Shown here: positions 9,306 to 21,279 of the stretch, piece by piece
Position numbering within the stretch: the stretch's first letter is position 1
Layout of the letters: every line of letters begins with the position of its first letter
DNA from: Sodiomyces alkalinus F11
Lineage: Eukaryota > Ascomycota > Sordariomycetes > Glomerellales > Plectosphaerellaceae
Direction: 5' to 3'
Assembly (NCBI RefSeq): GCF_003711515.1
Contig: NW_021167083.1
Span: 1,810,481-1,874,480 of the forward strand
Length of the DNA: 64,000 bases
The notes under the pieces: generated by a model
Told to the model about the DNA's origin: nothing
Seen by the model: only the letters and a program-made list of their open reading frames with translations
Databases searched by the model: none
Position numbers and translations under genes: made by a program

Positions 9306-11600
9306 ATACCGTCCTCCGGAAAAGTAATCGTCCCGATTACTTAGATAAGTATATAGATATACGCAGTAAGAAGGTACTTTTATTATCCCGTATTTCCGTT
9401 TACTAAAATACCTATATCCTCCCCTCCCTATTATTTAATCCGAAGTTAACTAAAGTTACGCCCCTCCCTGTTATAGCGTTTATAGCTACGATTACGCCGT
9501 CGACTAGGTCTATGGCTATAAATTCGGTTATAACTAAAGTTAGGTCTATATAGTTAGTTATATTATCGCCTATAGCGTGGACGCCTATAGCTGCGTAGTC
9601 GAGGTTTATAAGTTATTAAGTTTATTTCGTAAAAGTGCGATTTTTCTGTTAGCGTCGACGGCCGATAGCTTTAGGTTACCGAGTCTCCGGTTAACCTTGT
9701 CTTCCTTTATCTTATAGTTTTTCTTATAGTCGTGAAGCATTTTCCTGCTATCTTTTAGAAAACCCTTTACCTTAGATCGATAGAGGGCTAATTAACGGTG
9801 TGTATCGGTCTAAATAGCGTCTCGTTTTATTTTTAGCTATATAATATAGTTTATGATTTTGGTTTCGAGGTCGAGTAGATCGTTAGTCGTGATAGTATAC
9901 GGTGTTATATTAGGGTTTTACGCCGGTACGGCCGTTTTCTGCTTCTTTCGCTATAATCCAGATAAGTTCGGAGACTATAGGCTCTTACGTCCTTTATTAT
10001 TAAAGTTAGTATTATAATAGCTAATTAATTCCCTTACTATCTAATCCCTATTAGGGAAGTTCGGCTAATATAGTCTAATAGTGCCTTTATCTTTTAGTGT
10101 GAGTATAATAATATAATGTTTTAGGGGCTATCCTCCTACTATTATCTTAGCTTAGAGTCTATCGATAAGATCTATCGGATCGAGTAATATAGTAACGATT
10201 AGCTAGACCACTTATTAGACTAAATCAGGATTAATAGGTATCTATATACCTATAATAGTAAATTTCTAATCTATTTATATTTATTTTACTTAGTCGTCCG
10301 TGTGACTAGTTATAACCGTCGCGTTTTTCGGAGCGCTTAGAGGGTTTTACGGTTAGCTAACGATATTAGGATTAGTGGCCGAATTTATTTACGGAGTCGG
10401 CGTGTATCCTATAGTTAGTAGTCCTGTGTTTGATATTACGGATAGGCTAAGGGCATTATTACTATATAGTTATCTGTTTTTATCGGTTATAGCGAAACCT
10501 CCTTCGGATATCTTCTATAGTCTATCGTTAGTAACGGATACTGGATTCTAGCAGATGTCTTTAAGAGCGACGTCCTCCTAGTATCTGAATTTCTCTATTA
10601 CTATTAATATAGCTTTAAAAGATACTAATATATTTTAGTTATCGGGGAGATAGTTACTATCGTCTATCTATTCCTTAAAAGCTTTCAACTCCTTCGTTTA
10701 TCTATTATATTTTCGCTTACCCCCACGAAGCTGGATATAATATACCGCTTCCTATGTCTTATAAATATATAGGCTAAGATTTATTTTTATAATATCTTAA
10801 ACCAGATTAGCGATCTTAGTATTATCGCCATCTTTAACTACAGTAAATATAGGATAGAAAGTAGATATCGGACCTCTCTGCTATACTATCTTTATCTATC
10901 AGGCTAATAGAAATAAGAGTATATCGTGAAACTATTCGTATAACCTATAGTCCTTATAGGAGTATCTAGCGATACGACGGATTAGTCAAATAGATTCGCG
11001 GGAATACGACGCAATTACGATTCGCCTATCTAACATCGGATAAGGGCTATCGGTGTTTATGGACGCGTCTGGGTCGGGAGCTGGCGTAATACCGGTGCTT
11101 ATATAGACGGGTATACTTACTATTTAGGGATTCTTAAGATAGTATGGGTACGAAAGATATACGAATTAATAGGTGAGGGAAATAGAGGAAGTTATCGTAG
11201 ATATACTATTTCGGGTTAAAAGAGATAAAATAGTGTATATAGTATAAGAGTAATAAAAGAAGAAAGATAACCTTTAGTAGAAGAAAGAAAAAATAGTAGT
11301 TATCGTTATGAAAGAAAAGGAAAATTAATAGTGGGAGAAAGAAAATATTAAAGAAAGGCGAAAGAAAAATAGTAAAGAAAAGTAAAACCGGTATAGGTTA
11401 GTGTAGTATAAAGTTAAAGAAACGTGCCTCCGTAAATAGGTTCTATATTATTCACGGAAATCAATAAGGATTGCTTTAATAGGGCCCCCGTCTATTATTA
11501 TTATCCTTCGATTTCGCGATACTCGGCGTTATTCGGTTATCGACCTCGGCGTAGATATAGTTCTACCGGTCTATAAATTTTTAGCGCACTTTAGTCGAGT
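9306..11600. other. Gypsy-1 3' region, no clear domain
   Basis: This is TA-rich internal sequence between the left LTR and the chromodomain-integrase end. I could not assign a protein domain on either strand. A purine-rich stretch of roughly 200 bp lies near 11230-11400. Confidence 0.5.
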
Positions 11601-11619
11601 AGCTATTAGTTATTAGTCT

Positions 11620-14600
11620 AATTTTTATCCTTAGTTAATTCCTCTGTCGTGATAGGATATCGTCTCTCGAACTTATATATAAGATCGTTAGCATTTTCTA
11701 TTAGAAGCTGCCGGGGATATTACTCGTTATACTAATCCGGCTAGCCTTTCTATTAGATAAGGTATTCTATATATAGGCGGCCTCCTTATCTAACTATCCG
11801 CCGACGGATTAACTTTTCGATTTCGTATAACGTCTATTTATTATTATCCCCGTCCACGATAATCGGACCTAATCGGGTTTTCTCTCTGCTAAAAGTGTCC
11901 TTATCTAGTACTAGGACTAGCTATACGATAGAAACGACTCTATACACGCGCTAGGATCTCGGAAAGTTAAGTTTATAGGCGAGAGGGGTAATAACGCGAA
12001 CGATACGAAAAGGTCCGACGCGCTGCTTTACCTATTTCCTGGAGTTATCCGTTTAACCTAGCAGTTTATAGCCTTTATATAGACGTAGATAGACTAATTC
12101 GTTAACCTTAAAGATATATGGTTATCTCGTCGTGTTATATCGTCTTTTTATATCTACTATCGTAATAGTTACTAAGTGCTAGGCCTCCTAATAATATAGC
12201 TTTCTTATATAGTTAGCCTATTCCTTATTAAAAGTCTACGGGTAACCCGTATACGCTATCGTATCCGTAACCGACTATAGTCGGAAACTAAGCATGAATT
12301 CGTTCGGAGATATATCTAGAGTTATTATATATACTTAATTCAGAGTATATTATATAGCTAGTATAATATCCGGCTAAGAGATATCACTTATCGACGTATA
12401 ATAACGCAGAATAATCTCGACCGCCTAGTTCTTCCTCTCTGAGAAACCGTTTATCTACGAATACTAAGCCGTGGCGAGAGCGAGTATTACCCTAAGGAAC
12501 TTAAATAGCTCCTACTAGAATTCCGATATAAACTCAGGATCTCTATTAGAGATAATACGTATCGGTAGTCCTTAGTCTGTTAGCTTTAATATTCGTAAAA
12601 ATAGCTCTACCTAATCCCGAGCAGTATAAGTAGAGTATCCAGGTATAAGAATAGTCTTTTTACTAGTCTTATAGGTAACCGTTATTAGAGTATCGAATCT
12701 ATCGACTAATTTAGATTTAATCCTTTAGAAAGAGTATAGATATTTAACTAAAGGCAGCCCGACGATAAAATCGATTATAATCACGGAGAACGGTATAATC
12801 ATTGGTCGGATTAGTTATAGTTCTCCGAGTGGTTTTAGTCTATCGGTGATATTTTCTAGATAGACCGGGCAGTGCCACGCTTATTCCGTAACGGCAGTGA
12901 CCTTACCTTTAAAGCTAAAATTATCCAGAGCGTGTATTATTCGCTTAACGCTAAAGTGGTGATTATTATTATAAACTATTTTCAGGATTTTAGGTATTAG
13001 TTTCTACGGAACTAGTAGCCGCGGCTTATCGCCTTATACTTCGGATCGTCGTCGTATACTTATTGGAATTTATCCCGTAGAGTGTCGGGTATCACGTAAT
13101 CGACTACTATATAGGTAGGATACTAGTTAGTAGAGGCTATTAGGTCTCCCTATTCTAATATAGTATAGGTTACTAAAGCTATATTCCGATTAGTCTAGAT
13201 ATTATCTAGTTCGTTAGCGTGAGGTGGCTTACCCTTATCCGTGCGTTTAACCTTTTTAAGGCCTATAAGAGTTTTAGATTCTTCGTCGTTTATAGTCGGA
13301 AGTCGTGATAAAGTATCTAGAACTAAGTTTTACTTACCGGGAATATATCTAACCTTTAGTCGGAATTAGCTTAAAAAGGTGGAAGCGGCTATTAGACGGG
13401 GATTTAACTTATTAATATCCGCTATCTTTAAAGACGTCTGCTAAACGACGCCTTATATAGACTAATAATCCGTTAAAACCACGATTTATTACCGATAAGA
13501 TTATAATCGCGTCCGTAGTATCTTATAAGCCTAGACCAGGGCGTAGACTTCTAGTTCCGTGGACTTATATCGTATTTCGGTGGCTATTAGTTTCCGAGAG
13601 AGCAATAGGATAGGTTAGATTATATTAACTAGAATCTTTCCACCATTCTAGGGAATAGATAAATAGAAGAGGAAAACACCTAATCCACTATTACTAGTAT
13701 TTAGGTTAAGAAATATAGTTTATACGGGATTATAATAGTAAAGTCGTATTTCTTACATGACTTGCTTTTATATAATATTAAAGGCTTATCGCTCGATATT
13801 AGTAGGCTTATAGATAAGCTTTACCGTCTATTATTAGCGTAAATACTTAGCTGCCGATAGTGTTACTTAGCCCTTCTCCTTTGCCGTATCAAGTAAGCTA
13901 GTCATACGTAGTTAGAGCGGGTCCACCTTAACGCGGAATTATAGGATAAAACGTCTTAGGAAACCGACTTTTCTAACGTATATCTTAAGATCCGATAGCT
14001 TTTCCGGTATTTTAATCTATTATAATACTTTAATACGGTCTACTATCGTGTAGAGTCTAAGTCCGTTAACTTTAAACCCTAATAATCTAACGGAGTTATA
14101 TATATAGAAAGACTTCCTCAGTGCTAATACTAATCTAGTATCTTAAAAGAGCTTAAGAATAATGCGTAGATATTCTAAATACTCCTTAAACGAGTTTGAG
14201 AACACGATAATATCGTCGATATACGCTCTGTAGAAATAGTGATATAGGAATAGCCTCTAATCTATAAACCGTTAGATAAAAGGCGGGCTATTACGGAATC
14301 CTATAAGTATAACTTCGGGTCGCTTAAGTCCTCGTGGAGAGATAATTATTATCTAATCCTTATAGTCCTCTTTTATAGGCAGCTAATAAAAGAATAAGCT
14401 GGTATTAAAAGCTGAAAACTATATTTTACCCTGTAGATCTTATATAATCTTGTCCTGCGAGGGGATAGGGTATATATCTAGAAGCATAGTAGCGTTTAGC
14501 TTATGCAGATTAATAATAACTCTGTCTTTTTATACTCCGCCGACGGTACGCTATACCACGAATGCTAGGTAAGCGAAAGGTATAAGCTTACGTTACTATA

Positions 14601-15500
14601 TTATCCTGCCGAGTTTATATATCTTATCGAATTTCTCGTCTAAGCAGGTCTTATCCTTACCGCTAAGCTAATATAGGCGGGAGTATAGACTTATTCTCTG
14701 CTAGTTATCTACTAGATTAACTCGTATCCGCTTATCCGGGGGTAAAGGGATAATACCTCTATCGCGCTATACGTTAAATAACTCTAATAGGTCTAAGACC
14801 CTCCGAGCCTTATCCGGATCTATTACGTATATATAAATACCCTATATCGTTTAGATTTCCGGCACGTTATCTAGTCTCTCGGTATTTATAGTACTATACT
14901 TCTGTTTATCCGCTAGTAGCCTATCGTTGACCTTCCGGTAACCTATGGATTTAAGAATCCGGGAGAGTTTATCTTCGGAGGCTTTTAGAATACGCTTTAT
15001 TAGATCCGAGTCCTTAAACTAATCGCCCTCGACTACCGTTAGGGTATACGCGTTCGATTAGCCGATTAATTCGGCGTCCTTATTCTTTTAGGAATCTATA
15101 ATACGACTAATACGATCGTTACGATAAATCACGTGTGTGTGATCGGTGTTATTAATATAGTATACGACCTTTAAGGTGTCTATATCGTAAATATAGCGTA
15201 GTGCAGTATACTTTAGATCCGGTTTAAAATAATATTCGTAACCTATAGGTAGACTCGTATAACGTATTAGGATTAGGATGGATGAATTTAGGGGAATAAA
15301 TAAGGTCTATACGGCTATAACTCTACGGATATACTGTCTGGCTAGTTTCCGACGGTAGCCCGAGATCGTGATCCGTATTCTATAATAGCCTATAACCTGT
15401 AGCTATCCCGCGGAATACAGGATATTAATGCTATATATACTTAGGAAGACGGAACCTAATAGTATTTTGGGTTTTAGCTTATTAATAACCTATACGGTGA
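11620..15500 (-). pseudogene. Gypsy-1 pol: reverse transcriptase, RNase H, integrase, chromodomain (RIP-decayed)
   Basis: On the minus strand, YIDDIIVFSNSFKEYLEYL (about 14180-14240) is the Gypsy reverse transcriptase box C, with both catalytic Asp kept. ELEVYALV near 13.55 kb belongs to RNase H. A frame with the character of integrase extends to 12 kb. At about 11690-11860 the frame reads YEIEKLIRRRIVR, then GGRLYIEYLI, KG and PRQLL, a chromodomain once TAG stops are read as Trp. Such domains target integration to methylated histone H3 in related elements. Many stops make it inactive. Confidence 0.88.
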
Positions 15501-18500
15501 TAGTAAAGTGGCCCAATACTGGTATAGCCTAGATCCTGTTATCGATATAGCAATCGAATATAGCTATCTTATGTGCTATTATTTTTCCTACGATACCGTG
15601 GATAGGCCTAGGCTTTATAGCCGTGGCGAATCGAACGTTATATACCTAGCTCTAAAGCTATTACTTATCGACTATAATAATACTATAACTAGAATCCACG
15701 TAGATATTGGTAGTTGATCCTAACGGAGTAAACTTAATAGGTATACGATAGTAGGTGTGTTGATTAAGGCCGCGTAGAGTAGATGCCTATATATCGATAA
15801 TATCGTTAGGACGATAAGCGTAAAAACTATATAGGGCATTAGGCTTATTAGGTCTCGGAGGCTTAGTATATAATTCCTATAGAGGACTGCCTTATAATAG
15901 TATCTTCTATAGAAACGGTGTTTCGAGCGGAACCTATATAGGTAGTAGGAAACGGTCCTATAAAGGACTATATTAATCCTGTAAACTAGGTAGTTTAACT
16001 GTTACTAGGACCTATATAGATATTATCTACGGAGTTATAGGTGATAGAGGACGCTCTGAATACGACTAAGGTGGATTCGGGGGAAGATCTAGCCGTTGGT
16101 ATAGACCCTATCCCTTAGGCTTCGGGTTTATGTATATATTAGAGAAAATATATCGAAATAACTATATACCGCTAGGGAAATATACTGCGTATTTACGGTA
16201 TTAGTAAATAACGGGTTTCGAGTCGTGGTTTACGGTTAGTCTAGTCTGTATAGCCCGACGCGGAGAGTGTTATTTATAGGGTATCGTATACTATTCTTCC
16301 GTGATCCGATTAACGGTCGGATAAGTGTTAGAATCCCGTATAGGCTTAGCGGGAGGAGAAAAACGGCCTATACGGCCGGAAAAATAAAAAAAGTAGAGGT
16401 TAATTTTATCCGCAGCTACCTTATCGGTTTTATAAAGATATATCTCCTCTCCCTCGCTTAAGACTTTATCTATAAACTTAAAGCCTTAGGTGCGAAGAGC
16501 TTCCTTATCCTATAGTCGGTAAGGATCGTCTATAGTAACGTATATAATCTATCGGCCTCTACCGGAATAGCCAGGCTTAACCTATTATCTTATTTACTGG
16601 CTATAGGGATAATGTTCTTATCGATAGAAACGACTACCTCTGCGGAAATTACGGCCTCCACGGTCGTGAGTGTCTCGATTATTCTAATTACCGCGGTTTT
16701 AACCTGCTCTAAAGCGGTGTATACTGAAACGGTCGCCTCCGTTCTAGTTTCCGCGGTTCTGACTTACTCTAAATCGGTCGCCTCCGTAACTTTAACCGGT
16801 AGTTTTACCTTTACCGCCGCTATAGTGGCCTTAGTTAGTAACGTTATTATCCGTTTTGTAATATCTACGATAGCTATATAGGTAAGTAGGCGGTTATTGG
16901 GGATAACACGGTTCTCGACGGTAGGTAGGACTATAGGATTAATACCGGGGGCACTAAGCTATTCTATACGAATTATACCCTACTAAATCTAGTGCTATAG
17001 CGATTATTGACGGTTAGCGATCTAGTCCTTGATATCTCGGATAAAATTATTGAAATGCTTATCGATATATAGACGGGGATAGATCTTACGCAGGGACGGG
17101 TCTAGCCGATTCTAAAGCTCTTACTGGATATCTAAGTTCGTACGAATAGAAGCACCGGATACTCTATACAGATAAGCTATAAGATTAGCCTATTCGGCGA
17201 AGGATTTTCCGTTAAGAATATCCCGTGCTATAAAACGCAGGTTTATTATACGGGCAGCTATAGTCTTGGGCTAAATCCTTTAGCGCCGACGAAGGAGAGT
17301 ATATATACTCTTAAGGCTACGGCGGGCTTTATTACGCTATATAGCTATAACGCTACTAACCCACTAAGTATCTGCTTCGCCTAGGAAGAGTCTATCTAGA
17401 TTAATACGGGCCTCCTCCTATCGGTCTGCTATAGAAGCGAACTATTCGACTTTCTCGATAAAGAGATCGACGTCGTGCTAAATAACCTTATCTCTAGAAA
17501 TCGTCTAGGATAGGGATAAACCTATAGGATATACCGGGGGACTAAAAGAGCCGATAGAATTTAGCTCTTAACGGTAGGATAAGCGCCCTTTATCACCGTG
17601 GTCCGGATTTACTGCCTTACTAGTTATCGTAGCTATAATTAGACTACCGAAGAGAGTCTGAAATTAGTCGTTCGTTAGTATAACCGGCGGAGCCTGGACC
17701 TATAGTTACTAAACCTGGGGCTAAAAATAAGGCTATTAGGGGCCGTAAGTGTGGTGCTGGCCACGCTACCGTTACGCTTACTGCTAAGCCTGCTATTCCG
17801 CGGCCTATCGGGCGGCCTACTGCTTAGCGGCCTATTAGGCGGCCTATTACTCGGCGGCCTATCGGGCGGCCTATTACTCGACAGCCTACTATACGGCTAA
17901 TTATATAGCATGCTGCTACTATTACTAAGCACGCTTAGACTAGGGCTATAGAGCCGACTACTACTAATCGATATCTATTTCTATAGATTATCTAAAAGCT
18001 CTGGATAGCTCTGTGTTAATATCAGCTCTAGATAGCTCTATATTAAAGTCAGCTAATAGTTCCTGTGTTGTGTGAAGAGGCGATAACGATGCCGAAGGTC
18101 GGTTAATACGGGATTCGAAAGGTAGATACGACACACGGGGTTCTAACTATAGATACGAACGTGGAATATTAATAGAATATATAGGGGAAGCTTAAGCAGA
18201 TCTAAAAAGTAGTCTACGATAGCCGTGGGTAGCAGATAGCCTACGCTTAGAGAAACTATAAGGGGTAAAACGACTAGAGTTCTAACGCCTATAAGAAATA
18301 ATAGCCTATATTAGTGGTTAGGAAATTTAAGAGCCCTCGGTTACTTATAAGGGAACGGACTATAGAATCTTAGTCTATTCTAACTAGGCTCTACTAGATA
18401 TCATGCTTTTAGTGATATTTAAATACTTAAGAACCGTGGCTAAAGTGGCCTACGCTTACTACTTATCTATCACCTACTCGGGTGGATAAGTCGGTCCTGA

Positions 18501-19163
18501 GTCTGTCGAGTTACGCCTTACCCTTTATCTAGCCGCTCTGGCCGTGGGTTAGGACCGGTTATAATATACTTCTGCTTTTCCTTATAGGAGGGATCCTTCC
18601 CGATTAATAACTATAAGGCTACTATCTAGCAGGTTCTGCTACTACGCTTAGTTAGGATATACTAAGCTAAATTTATAGATATAAAATAGCTCTCTTTCGA
18701 CGGGTGTAAACTATTCTATTAGCTACTAGGCAGGTATAGTCGGATCCGTAGTAAGCAGTAGTCTAACTTAAAGTCTAAAACGTTACGACTTTATAATAGG
18801 GGAAGTGGCAGAAAATGGATAACGTAACTTAGATCGATAACATTAAAAGAGGGGTAGGTAAACAGAAATAGACGGTGAGCAGAAGGCAGAAAGTCGTAAA
18901 AAGGCGAGAAAAAGAGAGATACGTATCTGTAAAGCGGTCGGATAAAAGATATGATCTCGAGTCGTATATAGTTATAGTCTAGGCTATAACTGTGTGTGTG
19001 TGTGGGTAAAAGCCGATAATCTATAGGGGAGACGATAGATTAAGCAATATAGTCGATCACGCTAAGGCGTGCAGAAAACAGATACGGATACGCGCAGAAA
19101 TACAGATACAGAAAAGAACAGGGTATAGTATAGTAAACGGTATTAACAAATAGTTAATACTAT
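15500..19163 (-). pseudogene. Gypsy-1 5' part: Gag/protease region, decayed
   Basis: This is the part upstream of reverse transcriptase on the minus strand. I recognised no protease or zinc knuckle with confidence. Between about 17800 and 17900 the minus strand encodes a repeated Arg-Pro-Pro pattern (RPPDRPPSNRPPNRPL). Open stretches on the plus strand here (15508-15717, 16267-16461, 16612-16881) are chance frames antisense to the element. A short TG repeat lies at 18991-19005. Confidence 0.55.
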
Positions 19164-19335
19164 TAATATGCCGTCTATAGCATAGCAGACGAAGGTCGAT
19201 AAAGAATCAGAAGTGTGAAGTGAAGATATAGAATCTAAACTATCTGCTCGAAGAGCTCTATAGTCAGGAATACTAATATCCCTCTATAGAGTGATAACTC
19301 ATCTAAGACTATAGGAATACATATATAGCGTAGCA
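19164..19335 (-). repeat. LTR of Gypsy-1 (right, 5' end of the element)
   Basis: This 172-bp LTR begins TAATATGCCG (TG altered) and ends GCGTAGCA. It is followed by the target duplication ACCCT. Confidence 0.9.
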
Positions 19336-19340
19336 ACCCT

Positions 19341-20700
19341 CCTTAAGTGTAAGGCACGCCTCGTAGTCTAAGGGGATTAATAAGAACGGTTAGAGACTAA
19401 AGATAACTACGCCATAACGCTAGCCTCGCGGTCCTTCCGTATACTAATAGCGATCGCCGCCCGATTTAACCTAGAGATAAGGCAGTTCGATACCGTTAAC
19501 GTGTTTATTAACGCTAGTCTTAAGGAAGAGGTGTTTATAAAGATACCGTAAGGCTATAAAGTACTAGGCAAGGTCCTGCTACTACGGAAAGCCCTCTTCG
19601 GTTTAAGGGTATCGCTACTACTATAGTAAGAGGAATTTAGCGGCACGCTATAGAGGATAGGCTTTATAGCCGTCCCTAATAGCTCCTATATTATAATCCG
19701 CGAAGGTTTAATCCTATTCTTCTACGTTAACGATATCGGACTTATATACTATAGAGACCATAAAACGGACGCCGACGACCTTAAGGCTACCCTTAAGCGA
19801 AGTTACAGGTTATTAGGAGGCGAAGAAATCCGTTAGTTCCTAGGAATTAAGGTCCTAAGGGATAAAGCCACCCGTAGGTTATAGCTATTATAATCCTCCT
19901 ATATAGAGAAGATCGCGGTTAAATACTACGTAGATATACTCTGCCGAAAACCACTAAAGGTCCTATTATCTACGGAGCCGGTAATACCCGAGATAGTACC
20001 CGCGCGTCGATTCCCGAGGTCCGTTAGTATCAGGGAATAATCGGTTCTATCCTATACACTGCTATCGTGATAAGACCCGATATCGCGTTCGCCTACTCGA
20101 AGCTTTCCTAATATAACGTTAACCCCTCCTCTAACCACCTTAAAAGGGCTTAATAAGTGCTACTATTCCTATACTATATAAGACACTACTACTTAGAATT
20201 CGGTGGGGATAGACTCTTCCTAATAGTAAGCGACGCGTCCTTTAGGGATAATCCAGACCGTAAGAGCTCGTAAGGATATACGATAAAGCTTTTCGGCGGC
20301 ACCGTTAACTAGAAGGCGGGTAAATAACTAATAGTCACGACGTTATTAATAGAGTCGGAACTACTCGCTCTTACCGAGACAGCTAAGGAGACGCTATTCG
20401 TTAGCCGGATATTAAGGGATTTAGAGCTTCGGCTAGACTAATAATAGCTATAGCTATACTACGATAATTAATAGACTATTAACCTTATTAATAAAAAGGT
20501 ATAACGCCTGCGAATAAGGCTGCGGTACGTCGATATTTATAACTAGTAGGCGCGTTAGTCAGTATAGCAGGGCCTTTTTAAGGTTATATACATTAATATA
20601 AAGGAGATAATCACGGACGGTTTAACAAAGGCACTACCGGAGGCAGGAATTAAAAGACTATAGTAATAGCTTAATTTAACGGATTAAAAGGACCGTATAG
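19341..20700 (+). pseudogene. Copia-1 reverse transcriptase and RNase H (RIP-decayed)
   Basis: The frame reads FDTVNVFINASLKEEVFIKI (around 19490-19550), the Copia motif normally AFLNADL-EEVYM. FYVNDIGLIY follows near 19720-19750, where YVDD has become YVND through G to A. An RNase H region continues to about 20.6 kb. This continues the frame interrupted at 9.13 kb. Stops at Trp and Gln positions show RIP. Confidence 0.86.
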
Positions 20701-21012
20701 AGTAGTCTAAATAACTATATAAAGAGATTAAACGCGCTAAAGCCACGGCCGTAGTAACGACGAAGGCCCCCGAGGGCGTAGCAGATCCGATAAATATAGA
20801 TCCGATTAAGCAGATCCGGCTAATCAGGATCAAGGAACTAATTAAGATAGAATTAAATTAAACAGTTAAACAGGGCGGATTTAGATCCCTTTTACGAGGG
20901 CGTTTTCCCTTAACTATTGATTTTACGATAGAAAAGCTAAGAGTGTTTAGTTTAAACCGAAGCCTCTAATTAGTTAGTTAACCTGAGAAGACCCATCTTA
21001 ACTAAGGGGGTG

Positions 21013-21274
21013 TGTCGTATAGGCACGGGGACCACGACGTGGTCTATAGGGGATCTAGGGGGGATCCACGCTATACCTAAGGGCTTCGGATATAATAGGG
21101 GCGGATACCGGAAAAGACCGGATAGGATCCAAATAACTTAGTACCCATAACAGAGTCTTCACCACCTAAATTAAGGGCATAAAAGACTCTCCTAGATATA
21201 ACTTAACATAATACACACACACGAGATTTCTGCTCTACTAAGTTGATTATTCAAGTGCCTTTTGACGTGCGACA
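21013..21274 (+). repeat. 3' LTR of Copia-1
   Basis: This 262-bp LTR begins TGTCGTATAGGCAC and ends GTGCGACA, so both termini are unmutated. It is preceded by AGGGGGTG and followed by CTATA. Confidence 0.9.
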
Positions 21275-21279
21275 CTATA

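Larger units (their letters stand above)
9134..19335 (-). mobile_element. Gypsy-1: chromodomain Ty3/Gypsy retrotransposon, minus strand, nested in Copia-1
   Basis: Two 172-bp LTRs (9134-9305 and 19164-19335) enclose 9.9 kb. The direct repeat ACCCT outside them (9129-9133 and 19336-19340) is a 5-bp target duplication, and Copia-1 coding sequence resumes at once on the right. The minus strand reads, from right to left, a Gag-like part, reverse transcriptase with YIDDIIVFS near 14.2 kb, RNase H near 13.5 kb, integrase, and a C-terminal chromodomain near 11.7-11.9 kb. This is the chromovirus order, as in fungal MAGGY-type elements. At 10.2 kb it is longer than most; the extra length lies mainly in the 15.5-19 kb and 9.3-11.6 kb parts. 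Confidence 0.92.
4845..21274 (+). mobile_element. Copia-1: Copia retrotransposon, plus strand, nested in Copia-2 and split by Gypsy-1
   Basis: Paired 262-bp LTRs (4845-5106 and 21013-21274) carry the direct repeat CTATA on the outside (4840-4844 and 21275-21279), a 5-bp target duplication. Without Gypsy-1 the element is about 6.2 kb. GTTATAAGCCC at 5107 follows the 5' LTR, the RIP-altered form of the initiator-tRNA half site. AGGGGGTG precedes the 3' LTR. Gag and integrase lie at 5.2-9.1 kb, and reverse transcriptase and RNase H at 19.3-20.7 kb, all on plus. It is interrupted after 9133 by Gypsy-1. Confidence 0.92.

Noticed and set aside
15508..16881. Open frames at 15508-15717, 16267-16461 and 16612-16881 on plus
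   Set aside because: They are antisense to Gypsy-1, biased by TA-rich composition, and show no domain.
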